Shown piece by piece: positions 21,150-33,925 of a stretch of 64,000 bases of DNA (position 1 is the first letter of the stretch; every line of letters begins with the position of its first letter). Below the pieces are notes generated by a model. That model ran no database searches and was not told the DNA's origin. It saw only the letters and a program-made list of their open reading frames with translations. Origin of the DNA: Stratiolaelaps scimitus (Eukaryota > Arthropoda > Arachnida > Mesostigmata > Laelapidae); the NCBI GenBank assembly GCA_019614645.1, contig JABWDB010000013.1, positions 62,001 to 126,000 on the forward strand. The letters run 5' to 3'. The position numbers and the translations under genes were made by a program.

Positions 21150-21252
21150 AAAGAAAAGAAGAACACAGCCAAAAATTACGAAGTAATCATGTACATGTTC
21201 CGTAATTTTGTCTTAATAAACTTGCCACCCACAAGGTCGTGGGTGGTCCAAA
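21150..21252 (+). other. 3' UTR of the R1-clade element with two stem-loops
   Basis: The short tail holds two inverted repeats. AAAATTACG (21172-21180) pairs with CGTAATTTT (21201-21209). CCACCCAC (21225-21232) pairs with GTGGGTGG (21239-21246), with a six-base loop. The element then ends in TCCAAA directly before the target duplication. There is no poly(A) or simple-repeat tail, so the hairpins are candidates for the structure recognised by the element's reverse transcriptase. That role is inferred. Confidence 0.75.
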
Positions 21253-21267
21253 AGCATCGAATCAGCA
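21253..21267. repeat. right target-site duplication of the R1-clade element
   Basis: AGCATCGAATCAGCA, identical to 14993-15007. Beyond it the GC-rich element sequence stops and AT-richer DNA resumes. Confidence 0.9.
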
Positions 21268-23609
21268 GAACGATCTATATGAGGAGTGTTTTTTGAGCTC
21301 AATAGATCGGGCGCGCTATTCTCAATAGAGACACTACGGACTTTCCTGTGGCTAAAGTGACCAATGCCTAAAGCCTTCCGAGATAGACATTTGATACCGG
21401 AATGAACCGCAGTAATCGTTAAGCGAGACTGAATAAAGCCAATAATTAGTGAGTGGTGCAACGTCGTACACACTCGTTCGGGTACGCATCTTTAGCGTCA
21501 CAAATCGTTGTCTATTTACATTCGGTGCAGTTCGTTGCAACATATTTCATGTGGCTGCCGGAGTGCACGGCTTCAATGAAGTTCGATACCCTGAAATCAA
21601 AAACGTGCCCTGAACACAATTGGTAGTGTTGCTGCTATTCACGAACACATAATTAAAAGCTACTTGTTCTTGTTTGCGAGAAACACGATGTCAAGAATCG
21701 TGTCCACTTCGTAATCGCGATCCCTCGCCCGTTGGGGAATGACCCCAAACCCATGCCCAAGCAGATCATCGTCATCCACTATTCTTGCATCGCGCAAACC
21801 TTACCATCTACTTCGAGAAATAGTTCCACCGGAGTGCCTTCCAGTATTTCTTCTATGACGATTATGATTCCTGCCTCATGTAGCTGTAGTAGTAGAATTC
21901 CGTGCCGCTTCAAGTTACCCTATGTGTTCCATCTTCGTCTGGCAATTGTCCCCGTAACGAGCGATCTTAGCGACGACCCCCAACCCGAGTCGTTCCGCAA
22001 CCTATGGCCAACAGCAGCAGCAGCAGCAACAACGAACGATCTTAGAAATCGTAGCAACAGCAGGATGGTGCAGCGCGTAGGCCAGCACCAGCCGAGCGAA
22101 CTGTCAGATACGAGCCAAGCATCCAGCACAAGGCGGACAGGAGACTGGCATCGCAACTGCCACAGTTACAACGACTAACCCTCTCCACGGGTTGCTGCTT
22201 TTGTAAGTAGTGGCCATAGCTGCTGCTGCTGCTGCTGCTGCAGCGATCACACAATTTCCTTCTCACCCGCGGCGATCATCTGTTGTGAGCGTAGCGTTAA
22301 CGCTATCGTCCTGACTGTTTTGAAACATCAACGGTGCTCAGCGAGACTCGTCCCTGAGGCCACAGGCCAACCGTTGAAGGACTTGACGTCCCTGATATCG
22401 AGATTGGGTAAGTACGTTTGATTAAGCTAGAAGATGGTAGCCCGCTTTCTCCTTTATTATAGGACAAAGCAATGATATTGTGTGTGTCCGACACATAGAT
22501 AATATCGCCAAAAAAGTTTTAATACTCTCATTACCCGAGGATATATATTGATCTGTAGGTGATGCTTGATGACCACTGTCCATCGTCATATGACCATTAT
22601 TATTATTATTACTATAGGAATATATTATATTAGGAGTAAACACAAAAGTGTCATCATCAAGGTCCTGTTCAATATTACCACTATTGGCGGGGGCCCCACT
22701 TCTAATATTCTCTATTTCCCTGTTACCCTGGTTCGATATTAAAACCAATGTTAAACAGGTATGACACAAATGAGCATTTACCATTGACGTCAGTGCCAGT
22801 GATGTGATTGTATATATATGATTGCTGCCGATATAGTCAGTGTTACCTGAGTATCTATATGACAACAAAATATATGTATAGTATACCTCGATAAATGTGT
22901 GAAGTGAATCGATCCTGATGATGCGCTTATTCTTGAGTAATTCTAGTGATCATCGCTAGTGAGTTAACGAATGAGTGACTGCACTTACTCTGTAGGGTGT
23001 GTATTACTCGACTATGTGCGCGTTAGAGCTGATTAGGTGACAGCTGATCTGGTGAGAGCGACGAGCGCAATGCTCCATCCAGTGCAAAGCACTCGAGCAC
23101 CCCCGTCTAACAACCGTGCAGATCGTAGTAATAGCAACACTTGTTATACTAGTCGCTGAAGTCAAAGATGTTTCGCTGTCTCCGGAAACAGATCCGCTTA
23201 GCTGAGGCCTCGATCGACGACACCGTCAAGTTCTGTCCCGCCAGATTACCTCTCTATATATGAGGTTCTGGTGAATCTCATCGAGAGATCGTGATATAAA
23301 CACCTGCCATAATGCAGACTGCCTCTCGACCTCTGCTGCAATTTGTTGTCCAGCATCGTAGAGATACCGTAGTGCGAGACAGTGTCGCGGTTAGTTAGGG
23401 CTTGCTTGCAGTAGGCGGATGTGGAGCGTTTAACGTCGCTCCGACTGCCTCTTCGATTTTGTTGCGACTGGCAAATGTCGCGACGACCAGCGTGTGACAT
23501 AGACACACACGGGTTTTGCATTTGGAATCGAGAACAAAATAACGATATCAGCCGTTAGCCCATTCATCTGCCTCTTTATCCATGTTGTTGGTTGATTCAT
23601 AGGAACACG

Positions 23610-23632
23610 TATATATATATATATATATATAT
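23610..23632. repeat. (TA)n microsatellite
   Basis: A TA tract of about 23 bases in intergenic DNA. Confidence 0.9.
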
Positions 23633-24960
23633 CAAATACAATACTTTCCTCAGTTGATTATCCCCTGTGATGTCACTACAGTATCACACAGTGCCGCGAT
23701 AGGCGCAGGCAACTACTTGAGCTTAGTAGAAAAGGAAATAACGACGTTCGTAAACTATAGAATTACTGAACGGTAGCGAATCGCCGATATGTATTTTTTA
23801 TAGTAGACAATATACCCCCTTGCGAAAGTTGTTTCGTTAACAGCCAATGGCGGCGAGCTGTTGGGCCGTGTTGTTTGTCCTTGGACATATCGCTCTTCTG
23901 CCGGCCTTCGCCGCCGACAACCGAATCATAATCATTATCATCATACAGAAGATGAGTGTGGTCGATCGCAGTCGGGTGTGTTTTGTTGGCGCGCTTCTCT
24001 CCGAGCTGCATCCTGCAGCGTGGATGGATGCGAGGCTCGCCGATTATTACAACGAACACCAGAAATATTCCATGTACATAAGCAATATTTCAGACGGAAA
24101 TTGCTGGCCACCAATGTATTGTATTGGCCAACCAAGATTCATGTGCGGGACGAAAGGAATCACTGCGCAAGCCAACAGAATGTCTATCCAGATCGACTTC
24201 GCTGTTTTGGATTTTGATCAAGTTTGCTATTGGACGTGTTGCCATGTGTAGTCGCCGCCGGAACGTGTGACTGTGACGGGATGCTGAATTATCGACCTGC
24301 TTCTCAGACAGAAGAGTCTGACTAAATTAGTCCACCGAGACGACGGCCTGTTTTATGCCATTCAACGCAATACAGAGTCTCCGAGTGAATCTGACGAGTC
24401 ACAGTTAGCCAATGTTGAGCATGTTCACAAACGGAGACCGTTATTCTGCTTTGTGCGGTTAGCCGTTACTTGAAATGTTCCTTCCACGCACATCTGTCAC
24501 ATGTAACTGTCTGTAAGCCTAGGAGGGCTGGACAGTGGACTCTGAGCGTGTAACGGTGGCGCGCCGTTTTTCGACCCTAAGCGAAGGGCGAAAAATGATC
24601 TAGGGGTTTGAGCGCAGGCTTTCTCTTTCAACGTCTCTATCGAGGCTTGATGAGCAGCCAGATCGTTTATGGGTTGATGACTCTGGTGTTATAGACGATG
24701 GTGTGGCTATGGTAGACGGTACACCTGGGTCTCTCCTCTGAAAGTCGACCGACGACCTAACCTATCCGTCGCCTGGTCGACACCAAAACTCTGGGTTTCA
24801 CTGCTGAGTACCCGACTTAGCAGAAAGACGAAAACGTATCGGCGAACAACAGCTCGGAGGGGATCGAAGCACACAAAGGCAGCTCGGTACCGAACTAAGT
24901 TCTGGGTTAGCCTCGATCGCTGATGACTTCTAGTAGAGAGGGTAGCGAACATCAGAGAGG

Positions 24961-24988
24961 GGGAGAGAGAGAGAGAGAGAGAGAGAGA
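24961..24988. repeat. (GA)n microsatellite
   Basis: A GA run of about 28 bases. Such runs can bind GAGA-type factors in insects, but nothing else here supports that role. Confidence 0.9.
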
Positions 24989-26698
24989 ACAGATATATGT
25001 CGCCGGAGCATTTCTGACCGGTTTTAAGCTAATAGACAGCGAAACGAGTCTTTTTATCTCGCTCGAGGGATGGGTGGACAACAACCGGGAGTGGAGCCGC
25101 ACCGCACAAGGTTCAACCTACGGAGGAGCTCCTGTCCATCTGAACGGGCGTCCCAGCCAGAGCCGCTGCAGCAAAGAGCATGACCGACGCCACCTGGACG
25201 CTGCGCCAACCGGTGACTTACTGCTATCGCTGAATGAGGCGGGGTGAACATGAACCAACTGGTGCTCATATGGGTTCGCTTCACGAAACCTCAATAGGAG
25301 ACTCGAAAAGGAGGATTTCATGGGGAGGATTTTGGCTCGCAACAAGAAAATAATAACAACACGCCGTGGACGTCCTGTCGAACGGTGTAGTTCACCACCG
25401 TATCTGATGTCCCAGAGTCGCAAACCCGTGTACAGAAATTGCGTCATTCACTAGGTAGAAGTGTTCCAAGCATTGATCATAACATATGATCATGTTTTAG
25501 GTAGGCGTAAGAGTATCCAGAAAAGTTGTGGACATTTAGATAGAACCGCGCTTAAAGCATCGTTCAACTCTGCATTCTCATATACTCTGCGGTATAGCTT
25601 TAATTCTGGTTGATAATTGGCAGCGCTGTTTCGTACAAGAGACCACACCACCAGTTGACGACCCTCTGCCATTACAAATCAAGAAACGCCTGTCGAACCT
25701 ATTGCAGTGGGAATATTTCCATAGTACCGTGCTTAGATGGTACCTAGTGGTTGTTTTGACGCCGATGGCGGACAGTTCACCATGGGAGATGCGACGCCTG
25801 TAGCCAGTAGATGAGAAATTTACATAGAGAACGAGTTGAGATTTGATGTGGAAACGCCAGCTGCTGCACATGCACTACCGTCATCAGTCCATTCATCTCT
25901 CTGCTGCTGGTTACGAGTAAGTTGAGCATTTCGTGCCGATCCCAATGTGTGCCGTGTAGGCAGTTTCGTGAGCCGGATGACGGCGTTGATGAACGCCGTG
26001 ATTTTCAACGCTCACTGTCTTGAAGCTCGTTGAGCTGGATAGCCCGCAGCGCGCTAGTTCGCGCCATTGTTCCGGCCAAACTAAATAACTACATAAATAG
26101 ATAGATTGCTATATAGACACATAGAATGAAGTCTTCGTCTCTCCCACTTGTCTCACTGCCAAAAGTCGAATCAAGTCATGTCGTTGAGTTGGTTGGCCAC
26201 CGAGTCGGTTTTGGCATGCGTGTCGTTCCACCGCCGGCTGACGGGGGCGGCGCTAACGCTCATCGGCTGATGAACGAAATCACGTTTGAATGTGGGTGCG
26301 GTGATTTGTCCGATTTCTTCTCTTTGCTAAAGTCTTCGAAAAAAATTTAGCCACGTCTCGCTGAAGCCACTTGGCACGGCCGCTTGTGAGACCACAGCAA
26401 TTCTGAATCAGGCCTTTCTTTTTGCTGTAGCGTATAGAGCGGCCACTTCAACGAAGAGAGAGAGAAGGTAAGATCCGCCAGCTGGAGTCGATCGTGACCT
26501 TCCGCCCACCCAGTTGTAGGCGACGGTGGTAGCTGTTAGCGCAGTTAGGTGCGCGGACGACGCCCTTGTACGATGCGAGACGTCATGACGATCCAGCGAT
26601 GCATTTGCGGCAGTGCCCCGAACGTCCTACCTAGAGCAGTGTTAGACGAACGGACGAACATCGGTCGCGAATACGATGCAATTCGTATTATAAGAGGC

Positions 26699-26699
<1 letters not shown>

Positions 26700-26740
<41 letters not shown>
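26700..26740. repeat. (TA)n microsatellite
   Basis: An uninterrupted TA tract of about 40 bases, one of the longest in the window. It produces spurious Ile-Tyr open frames. Confidence 0.9.
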
Positions 26741-26742
<2 letters not shown>

Positions 26743-29036
26743 GGTCTGTGTGTTGTGTGTGGCTCCAATGGAGTAGCGCGGTGGACTTTACGCGACATCA
26801 GGGACAATCACCGGGGCCATTTTGTACGAGACTCATTTGACTGTAGCGTTTAGTGGAGGAACTTAGTTGCTCCATAGTGAACATCGCAAGCTGCACACGA
26901 ATAATGCCTCTGCTCTGAGGGAGTGCAACTCCGCTCTCTCTTGGTCTGGGCTCCGACATGAACCACATGGTGCAGACGAGTTGGCGAGGTCGACTAATGC
27001 ATTGAGTACAACTTGGCGCGCCATGGATCTATCTGCAGCTGTCGACCTAACGCAGAGGACGATTGCTCGATTCGACTCCAAAGGCGACGATGACTCAGCT
27101 AAGGAAGTGGCATATCCGCCGCATTTTCTAGGCTGAAATCTTTGTGAGCCACGCTAGCGAAACAAGCGAACACTATCAGAGAATACATATTAGTCTAATA
27201 CAGTCCCAATTCATTGGCTCTTTCCCCACACAATGAAAATATTGAGGCCTGTATTAAACATACAAACAAAACGCGATGTCAAACTATAACGCAAAATGTG
27301 TCCAACTAAGAAAAATCAAGAAATTACTCAGAGCGGTTGGCACATTTCCGTATGAGAATTCGTCTAATTGACAAATCCAGAAGATTAAATAAAACTATTT
27401 TTTTTGCTAGTTCTCGGCGCGTGTAGATGTAGCCGAGTAGGTAATCTATCTTAAAGTAAAGGCATTAAGTAACAACACATACTCTGGCATTTATTACCTT
27501 CGATCACCTCCCTGTGCCTGTGTCAAATCGCCCTTCTCTCTTTGCAACACGTACTCCGCACAGACATATCTATCATATTTCCTTCGATATCCGTGTAAAC
27601 AGGGCTTTATCTCGTGGTAAGGTTGCTGACCCTGGTATTGTCGCTGCACTGCTGTCGAAAGGGTGCTCTCTCCATAGGCTGTCCATGAATGTCGCCGCCG
27701 AGCATAGGTTTCATCGTTACCACCAACTACTTTGGCTGGCCCCTTCTCTCGTCAGGGCATTTCTTGTTGCTTATACGAAAAAATACGCCATTACCACTAC
27801 CACTACTATAACAACAATTGGCACTATTCATTGCTTCCTCGGGGCGAACTCATGATTCTACGTCTCGCGAAAAATGGTGTGCTTGCATTCAGGAGGCCGT
27901 ATCGACCAAACTGCTGCCTAGTTCGGTTTTTAATTGAGTTCGGATGAAACCGTTATGCATGGCATCCTCCTGATGGGCGATGTTAGTGGACAAACGATCC
28001 CGGCACAACCAAGTCTCTTACCTGCAGATCTCTCATAAAACTGTTGATGTATCTGGGCCCTTCCACCAATGGCCGTTCAACGCTCCTCACATGCACTAAG
28101 GGCACATATGGCCATACAGTATTTTCGATCCGTTGGATTCTCCTTCAAATATTTATTATAACGTCTCAATTGCCCGAGACAACCGATTGTTGGCTTTCAT
28201 CGACGCCCAACAAGCCCCTAGAGCCTGACGACCTGCTCCAAGGCCGCGAGAGGTCAGTGATCTCCGAGGATTAGGCTGCCCAGCTGATCCGTAGACTCGA
28301 CAGGTGCTAGCCATAGTCACTTGGTCACTTGATTGAAAAGAAAAATATGAAGATCCTGACACGTCTGGCAGTTGTGCCACACGTTGCGCAACTGTTGTTA
28401 CACACAATAGACTCAGAAGCTGAAAACAAAACGCGTATCCGAGATGGATTTCATTGTCGGATGCGTGCAGGGCTATGTGGTCCGCGATTTCTGACACATG
28501 AACATATATAGTATACTGTTCATTACCGGTTTCACGGTCTTGATTTCTGCTTGGAAGTACTATATCTTTAATCGCGGCCGAAATATCGATCAGGAGTTCG
28601 ATCACGTCTGTGGGCTATCTAACGATGTTCGGATGTTCGTTAGCCTAACGAAGCGTCCATTGCTTATTGCGTTGCTTTCAGTCTGAAAACCAGATATGGC
28701 CTTTCCGGCTGCACCTAACCATTCGATATGAGATCAATTCAGCTTTGAGTGCCGGTAATTTTTCCAGCATTGGGATTTTGTTGAACGAGCAACAATATCT
28801 GGAAAGACGCCCCAAGCATACTAACCATACGAACCGTCGGGCCAAAGAAAACTTGATGGCATTGGCCAGGCTTCAATCCAACCAAATGGCAACGACCATT
28901 ATCTGCTGCGACGGTGGCGGTGACGCCGGTGCTGGCGGTGCAGTGAATTGCAACCGACTTGAAAAAGGGTAGCAAGCAAGAGCACCCAAGCAGCAACAGC
29001 TCCATGCATAGATATAGGCCTTTTCTCTCTCTCTCT

Positions 29037-29058
29037 CCATATATATATATATATATAT

Positions 29059-29089
<31 letters not shown>

Positions 29090-29090
29090 C
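29037..29090. repeat. (TA)n(CA)n(TA)n compound microsatellite
   Basis: Two TA tracts flank a short ACACAC block, and a (CT)n stretch lies just upstream (29020-29037). Confidence 0.9.
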
Positions 29091-30581
29091 ATGATAATTG
29101 TGTTTCTAATGGGTGATAGTTACGACATAGATCAGAGGTAGCACTTCAGAGCCACGAGAGGGGTCTCTGTACCTTTCCCTGCCGTAATTGTAACCGAAGT
29201 GATACACCAAGCGGTGAACTATTTTTTTTCTCTTTCCGAAAGGCATTTTACGAGAGCGAGCGAGAGATCACCGCGATGTCGTATTCTGTGTGAGTTACTA
29301 AAGCCCAAGTGACTATCACACCATGGGTGTGACACGCAACACATGAAGAATTGCTGTGGAGCTTGATATGATTTAATAAATATAGGGCATTGTACCTACA
29401 GTTTGTAAAAAATCTGCGTAGGATACTGATGAACTATTTTTCTATTATCAGTGTATAACATTGTATCTACGGCTACAATTACATTGGTAAGCACATTTTA
29501 TTAAATAAACGCAATAATAGTAGCTTCTATTGCATTGTCCTCATATATATATATATATATTTGTGTGTTGCAGCATAGGGACAATGGTCGTAGAACTGCG
29601 GTTCGTATCGAAAACAGTATATCACTTTCTTGAACCCTTGCGCCAGTTTTAAGTTGCTCGTCCCAGAGGCGAACTCCTATTCGTGCGAAGTGGACAAATG
29701 GCGGTGGAAAGGCCGTTGTGCGACAACACAAGTTTGTTCGGTTGATTAGTTTCTATTCTTTAATTTTCTACTCTTAATATATTTCTATTAGTCTCGACAT
29801 TTAATATGAACTACTGCTATTATTCGTTATATTTAATATTAATTTTTCATTGGTATTATCAGCGAACAGCGGTTCCCAGTATTGTCCAAGGCGACGCTGA
29901 CTTTTCGCTCCACGGTTGACCCCGATGACAGAAAATGAGGAAGATGCTCTCTCTTTCTCTCTCTCATATAACAACGGATGCCGTCTTAAAACTGCAACCC
30001 GATGAAGCGGCCGACCGAGCGGACCACGGGCAGCGCTAGATATAATAGTTCATGTCAGAAGGCGTTTTCTTCTCTCTCTCTCTCTCTCTGGCTCTTGCAC
30101 TCTCAGTGGTTCACTCCGTTCACTCGACGCTTCGACAATGCGGCAACGACCGCGAAAGACGACAACGCGACCGTCATCACCAACAGCGCCGCCGCCGCCG
30201 CCGCCGCTGCAACTATCACTGCTTCTCCTATATAGCATCTTGAAAGCTCCCACAGACAATGAGCTGAGGGTGTAACTTAGCGAAGAAACAGCCAGATAGA
30301 AGCATCACGGACAGTCGAGAGGGAATGTGGGTATATATATATATGTGTGTGTGTTCTTCAAAGCTAGCGGGGAGCGGACGGTGTAGGCATTTCTCCTACA
30401 GTTTACTATTGGAGTGGTTCCTCTCGTGACATCTTGAGATAAACATACCGTTTACTACGATTTCAGCGTGGCTAAGGCGCATACGTGCGCATATTTGGCG
30501 TTAGCTGGCGTAAATCATAATAGCGGGCCGGCAGAGGTCCATCCATGTTCCTGCACAGTCTCTTAGCATTTAATGGTGGAA

Positions 30582-30596
30582 GGGGGGGGGGGGGGG
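30582..30596. repeat. G15 homopolymer
   Basis: A run of about fifteen G residues in otherwise mixed sequence. It could form a G-quadruplex and is also a common place for sequencing or assembly error. Confidence 0.85.
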
Positions 30597-32715
30597 TGCG
30601 CGACCCAAGGGATGATTTCTTTCGTACATCCTACATCTTTGGAAAGGCGTCCCTTGGAAACTTCATCGGCTCGGTCGCATCACCAAGAGCTCAAACGCTG
30701 CACCGGAATGGCAATAGGCGAATGGCTGCATGCAACAGCAGAAACACTCGGGGCACATCTGTCTCTGCGTTCCGCTAAAGTTAAAGTTCAGCTTCGACGT
30801 GGTAACGAGTCGACCACTTCTCTCTCATTTATCCCCGGCTATTCCATCAGCGTTTGTTCGTGCTTTCGTTGTGTAAAACTCGAGGCATAACAATACTACT
30901 GCTACTACTGCTACTGCTGCTGATGCTGCTGCTGCTGCAACAACTACGAGCACTTCGCTTGAGAAAAACTGCGGCCACGGCTGCCCGCTAGAACGACTAT
31001 GATGATGGCGTCGATGATAGCAACTGCGGTGGCTAGTTGGAAGCCGTTGTGCTATAGCTGGCCGCAGTCCCGTCACGCGGATCAGCCAGCGAACAACAGC
31101 CAACCACTGGCATTTGCCTTGTGGAACTCCGAAATAAGAACTACCCTGAAACGGGAGTAGAAGAAATTTTGTATGGGCGCACGAATGCCACGGGCTCGAC
31201 TGACTACTACCACTACTACCCGCTAACGAAACACCTCATCACTTCGACCAGCTAACAGCGAACACCAACAGCTGAGTTGAAGATTTTCTGAGCTCCCTTG
31301 CAATCTTTTCCGCGCTATGATCGCGATGTCCGATGGCAATACCTTTACAATTGCCACTCATCGGAAAAAGCTCACGCGTGCACAGTAATTCGCTTAAGCG
31401 CTGTGGTCCTCTCGAAGCGGGACGGCGGGGAGGACTTTTTTTCCATGTGACCATCTGCCACTTAGTCTAGGTGGCAAATGAGAGATCGACGCTCTACGAG
31501 TAGAGACTGACTCTGAGGGAGTCAGTGCCCTATTTCATAGCATAACAACGAACATATGCAGCTGAATGCTGCTCACCCTGCTTTCTAGCGTATTGTAAAA
31601 TCATATATTAGCCTTATGTATAATTTTGTATCATGTGAATTTATTTTATACCTTGAATAATAGTAATGCTTCTCTTATATATTCAGTGATATGTGATTAT
31701 CTATATGTCTATCATATTTAGGTGTACGGGGTCATTTGATGCTTAGCTGTGTCCGTCTCGCCAATACAGCCACTGTAGTAATCGTAGCTGGCCCATCGCC
31801 AACGATACTCTGATGTCGAGATCTAAGCTCATCTCTTTAGGTGGGATCCTCAAAGCGCATCGCCCTTCCCTGCAAGGGCAAAGGTGTTGGCTAGCCAACG
31901 AGTGATATGGTTCGTTCTGTTATCATTGCTACTATATCATCTATTTGGTCGAATAGAACTGTTGGCAGTGCCAATCATTTCGTTCTTGTCATATTTTCTG
32001 ACTTTGCCCTACTGCTTACCGCTCCGCCTATGTAGTTTGTGTCTCAATAATTCTACATACTCATAAACGCACAGTCATGCTTATATTGGCTAAAACAAAT
32101 GTAAGATAATCTGCACAGTGTTTTTGACAGATATTTTTCAATTGTGGCGGCACATTAATCACCAGTCAAACAATACCGGAACAGGATACAAGGAGATGTA
32201 GTGAGATATAGGTGTCGGGCTAAGGGTTTTCGATTGGCTTATCCAAAATCTGCTAAATAAGACCAACACCGCAAGATCGATCGCGGACTTGAATTATTTT
32301 TACGAAACGGATAATTCGTTGTTGAGTGCACGACAACAAAGGCAAAGCCCGGTGAACAATTATCATGACACTTAATGCGACTGAACAAATGACCTGTCAA
32401 ACGTGCGAAAATTAATATAGCTTTACACAGCGTTATGAACAGGCTGCATGATATGGATTAGTGTGAAATGATTGAGTGTATATGTCTCTATTCCAATGAC
32501 GAAAAGTATTGACTAAAGCAGCTATTTCTCTGTTGTTATTGCTATTGTCATCATTGTCGTTCTTTCGATTGTCGATGGTGAGCGATACATTTTCGCTTTG
32601 GTGTCGGTCAGGGACACCAGTGCATCAGAATCCCGCTTGCTACCTAGCTAGCTGGATGCGTAATACTTATACCAGCAGCAGTGTAAAGCACAACGCCTCC
32701 ATTCTACCCGAGTTG

Positions 32716-32813
32716 CGACGACGACGACAACGACAAAAACAACAACAACAACAACAACAACAACAAACACAACCACGACGACAACAAAAACAACAACAAC
32801 AACAACAACAACG
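32716..32813. repeat. (CGA/CAA)n imperfect triplet array
   Basis: About 100 bases of ACA/ACG triplets with interruptions. Read on the + strand it would give a Gln-rich peptide, but no surrounding frame supports coding. Confidence 0.85.
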
Positions 32814-33875
32814 AGTACCATACTGAGTGCTTCGGAGCGACCAGCCGCACTCGGTGAAGTATCCCATCCTGGTCATATTCCGAATACTCCCGCCTGCAAC
32901 TACATTCTGCGGTATTGGTAGCCAGTGGTAACATCAGCCGTAGTCGCACTAGTGGCAGCACTGGACCGGCTGGCTGGCTGGCTATTGTCTGCAGCCGCTT
33001 CTGACCCGCTGTCTGCTAATAATGTTGAGTAGATAGATACAGTGATACAGACGCGCATAGACCAAAGTATACATAGAAACGGCAGAGCGACCAGTCAACC
33101 CCCTGCCTCCCGCCCAACTCGATGACCGGAGCAGCGTTACGCTGGTCAACTCAACGAAGTGGTCACATAACGCTGTCGAAAGAGGAGAGGCGTTGTCGTG
33201 GCTACACAGTTTCGGTTGTCGTCGACGTGTCGTTGCTCGTTGCGGTTCAGTGCCGTATAGGAGAAAAAACAGAACGCTCGGAGACACCCCCGTGCGCTGC
33301 TGATGGTCCAATAAACGACTGTGCCGGTCTACTCCCAGGAGGAAGGACAGTGGTTGAGGCTCGAAAATGGTTGAGCCAACTACCACGGGCTGCAGCTGAA
33401 CTATCCTATAGCAAACTCAATTCATTTGTCTGTTCGGCCGGCTGAAAGGGCGCAAGCAGTAGATGCAAAAGGTTGGACGTCAACGTTGGGAAAAGTAGCG
33501 TAATTTCAGTTACTCGAAAATATGCGCAACAGTGATATTTTAAGCAGATTGCATCCAGTTTAGCCAGTTTCCGAAACGAGACGCCGAACACCAGAGCCAT
33601 AACCACACGTTGTGGCGGATGGCGGCAGTGATAATTGATGATTATAATGATGGTGGTGGTGGTGATACTGATATTGGCAAGATGTTGCCTCGTCCCATGA
33701 TGAAATGCAAAGACGAGTACGCTGTGACAACAATGCAGCAAGGGTATAATTATTCTATTATGATAATATTTTACTTGGGGTTATTTGGAACAATGGACAA
33801 TTATGTCTATATTCATAATTATTATAATAAAAATATATGGTGGACAAGGGAACCTCATGCAGCCAAGAGCAGTCT

Positions 33876-33876
33876 C

Positions 33877-33922
<46 letters not shown>
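33876..33922. repeat. (CT)n(AT)n compound microsatellite
   Basis: A CT run of about 18 bases passes directly into a TA run of about 29 bases. The same junction type is seen at 29020-29060, suggesting a common origin for these arrays. Confidence 0.85.

Positions 33923-33925
<3 letters not shown>

Larger units (their letters stand above)
15008..21252 (+). mobile_element. full-length R1-clade non-LTR retrotransposon
   Basis: This 6245-bp element has the order 5' UTR (about 890 bp), ORF1, ORF2, 3' UTR (about 100 bp). It is bordered by a perfect 15-bp target-site duplication. Its GC-rich composition differs sharply from the AT-rich surroundings. Both ORFs are open end to end, and the key motifs are present: an apurinic-like endonuclease, an RT core with YADD, a C-terminal Cys/His finger, and three zinc knuckles in ORF1. 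The R1-clade assignment rests on the ORF2 start (QVNLNRARLAHDLL), the WNVAYDDVLR segment after the GVPQGSVLGP block, and the domain order. It ends in a hairpin and a few A residues rather than poly(A). Intact ORFs and identical duplications indicate a recent insertion and possibly an active copy. Many R1-clade lineages are site-specific in rDNA or telomeric repeats; this copy is in neither. Confidence 0.9.
21268..30000. other. intergenic DNA rich in microsatellites, no gene recognised
   Basis: No exon with family resemblance or convincing splice context was found. Simple repeats include CAG/CTG runs at 22010-22032 and 22220-22244, (TA)n at 23610-23632 and 26700-26740, (GA)n at 24961-24988, and AT/AC arrays at 29037-29090. 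An open frame at 23847-24251 begins with a signal-peptide-like stretch but is otherwise unremarkable. Promoters and distal regulatory DNA of the downstream cyclin gene could be here, but no specific site is claimed. Confidence 0.55.

Noticed and set aside
23847..24251. 134-codon frame with a signal-peptide-like start
   Set aside because: The hydrophobic start and the Ile run come from a simple ATC repeat. There is no family resemblance, splice context or composition shift.
26549..29141. Frames containing long Ile-Tyr runs
   Set aside because: They are produced by (TA)n microsatellites and are not coding.
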